This document shows positions 11,849-12,168 of a stretch of DNA of 12,168 bases, in pieces (the first letter of the stretch is position 1; each line of letters opens with the position of its first letter). The stretch is from CAZADA01 sp964483775 (GTDB lineage Bacteria; Pseudomonadota; Alphaproteobacteria; Caulobacterales; Maricaulaceae), in the NCBI GenBank assembly GCA_964483775.1, contig CAZADA010000085.1:1-12168 (forward strand), in the 5' to 3' direction. The translations under genes were made by a program, and so were the position numbers. The notes beneath the pieces were generated by a model. The model saw nothing but the letters and a program-made list of their open reading frames with translations. It searched no databases and was not told the origin of the DNA.

Positions 11849-12168
11849 CGACATCGAAGCCGCCGTCAAAGCTGGGGTGCTGTCGCCCGAGGCGGCGCAA
11901 AACCTCACATCCTTCCTCGGCGAGAAACTCGATGTCGCCGCGACCAAGAACACAAAGCTCTCGCCTCAACAGATGGCGGGCGAGGAGCCGCTGCGCTTCA
12001 TTCGCAACTTCCACGACATCTTTCTCGCCCTCGGCCTACAGATCCTCTCGGCCGGCGTGTTTGTGTTCGCTTCCATCGTGCTGTTCCAGCGCATCGAGGA
12101 AACGCTCGGTGACGCCGCCGACGCCGGCGGCTTGTTGTTTTTTGTCGCCCTGGCCATCGATGCGCCTG
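11835..12168 (+). CDS. Membrane protein following hslV, N-terminal part
   Basis: The frame is open from ATG 11835 to the window end (111 full codons), so the gene is cut off here. The N-terminal 55 residues are soluble: an SDIEAAVKAGVLSPEAAQNL helix-turn-helix-like opening of the sort seen in DUF2157-type membrane proteins, then GEEPLRFIRNFHDIF (49-63). A hydrophobic helix follows (about 64-84; LALGLQILSAGVFVFASIVL), an acidic loop (RIEETLGDAADAGG), and the beginning of a second helix (GLLFFVALAID). This suggests a multi-pass membrane protein, perhaps of the DUF2157 kind; the family call is tentative. The start overlaps hslV by 14 nt and has an 11-nt perfect ribosome site, so it is coupled to hslV. 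Whether hslU comes next cannot be seen. Confidence 0.82.
   Translation, partial: MATRSDIEAAVKAGVLSPEAAQNLTSFLGEKLDVAATKNTKLSPQQMAGEEPLRFIRNFHDIFLALGLQILSAGVFVFASIVLFQRIEETLGDAADAGGLLFFVALAIDAP

Noticed and set aside
1..12168. tRNA, rRNA, CRISPR, insertion sequence, prophage or origin
   Set aside because: No cloverleaf, repeat-spacer array, transposase, integrase, phage gene or cluster of DnaA boxes was found on reading both strands by eye.

Overview
This is an ordinary, gene-dense, GC-rich chromosomal stretch from a bacterium, almost certainly an alphaproteobacterium. The evidence is the dnaK-dnaJ-dapB order, an HslV with an N-terminal propeptide before the catalytic Thr-Thr, a DUF2244 gene beside nth, and small conserved genes next to hisH. 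A member of the Caulobacterales / Hyphomonadaceae / Maricaulales group is my best guess, but that is inference from gene order and codon bias. I see no prophage, insertion sequence, CRISPR array, tRNA, rRNA or replication origin, and no gap between genes above 300 bp.

Layout. Positions 2-2917, plus strand: the 3' part of dnaK, then dnaJ, then dapB (lysine/diaminopimelate synthesis). Positions 2914-4881, minus strand: a likely three-gene operon of a DUF2244 membrane protein, an Ada-type AraC/methyltransferase DNA-repair protein, and a small three-helix membrane protein whose stop codon overlaps that of dapB. Positions 4954-5673, plus strand: nth (endonuclease III), divergent from the DUF2244 gene. 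Positions 5687-7195, minus strand: an ATP-grasp enzyme followed by a RipA-like membrane protein. Positions 7324-8331, plus strand: an adenosine-kinase-type PfkB sugar kinase. Positions 8380-11126 hold an interrupted histidine cluster on the minus strand (small membrane protein, 99-aa protein, hisH, then hisA), with two small plus-strand genes between hisH and hisA. Positions 11240-12168, plus strand: hslV, then the start of a membrane protein that overlaps it.

Functionally the window joins protein quality control (DnaK, DnaJ, HslV), DNA repair (Nth, Ada-like), and amino-acid synthesis (DapB, HisA, HisH) with several uncharacterised membrane or small proteins. HisH supplies ammonia to HisF, which is not in the window. 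HisA makes the substrate of HisF. HslV needs HslU, which is also not in the window.

No new biological system stands out. The points most worth checking are: a 7-bp perfect inverted repeat that puts the hslV start codon in its loop, with no Shine-Dalgarno upstream; an 11-nt perfect match to the 16S rRNA tail inside the end of hslV that starts the next gene; a strong hairpin without a T-run between dnaK and dnaJ; the split of hisH from hisA by opposite-strand genes; and several unassigned small genes.
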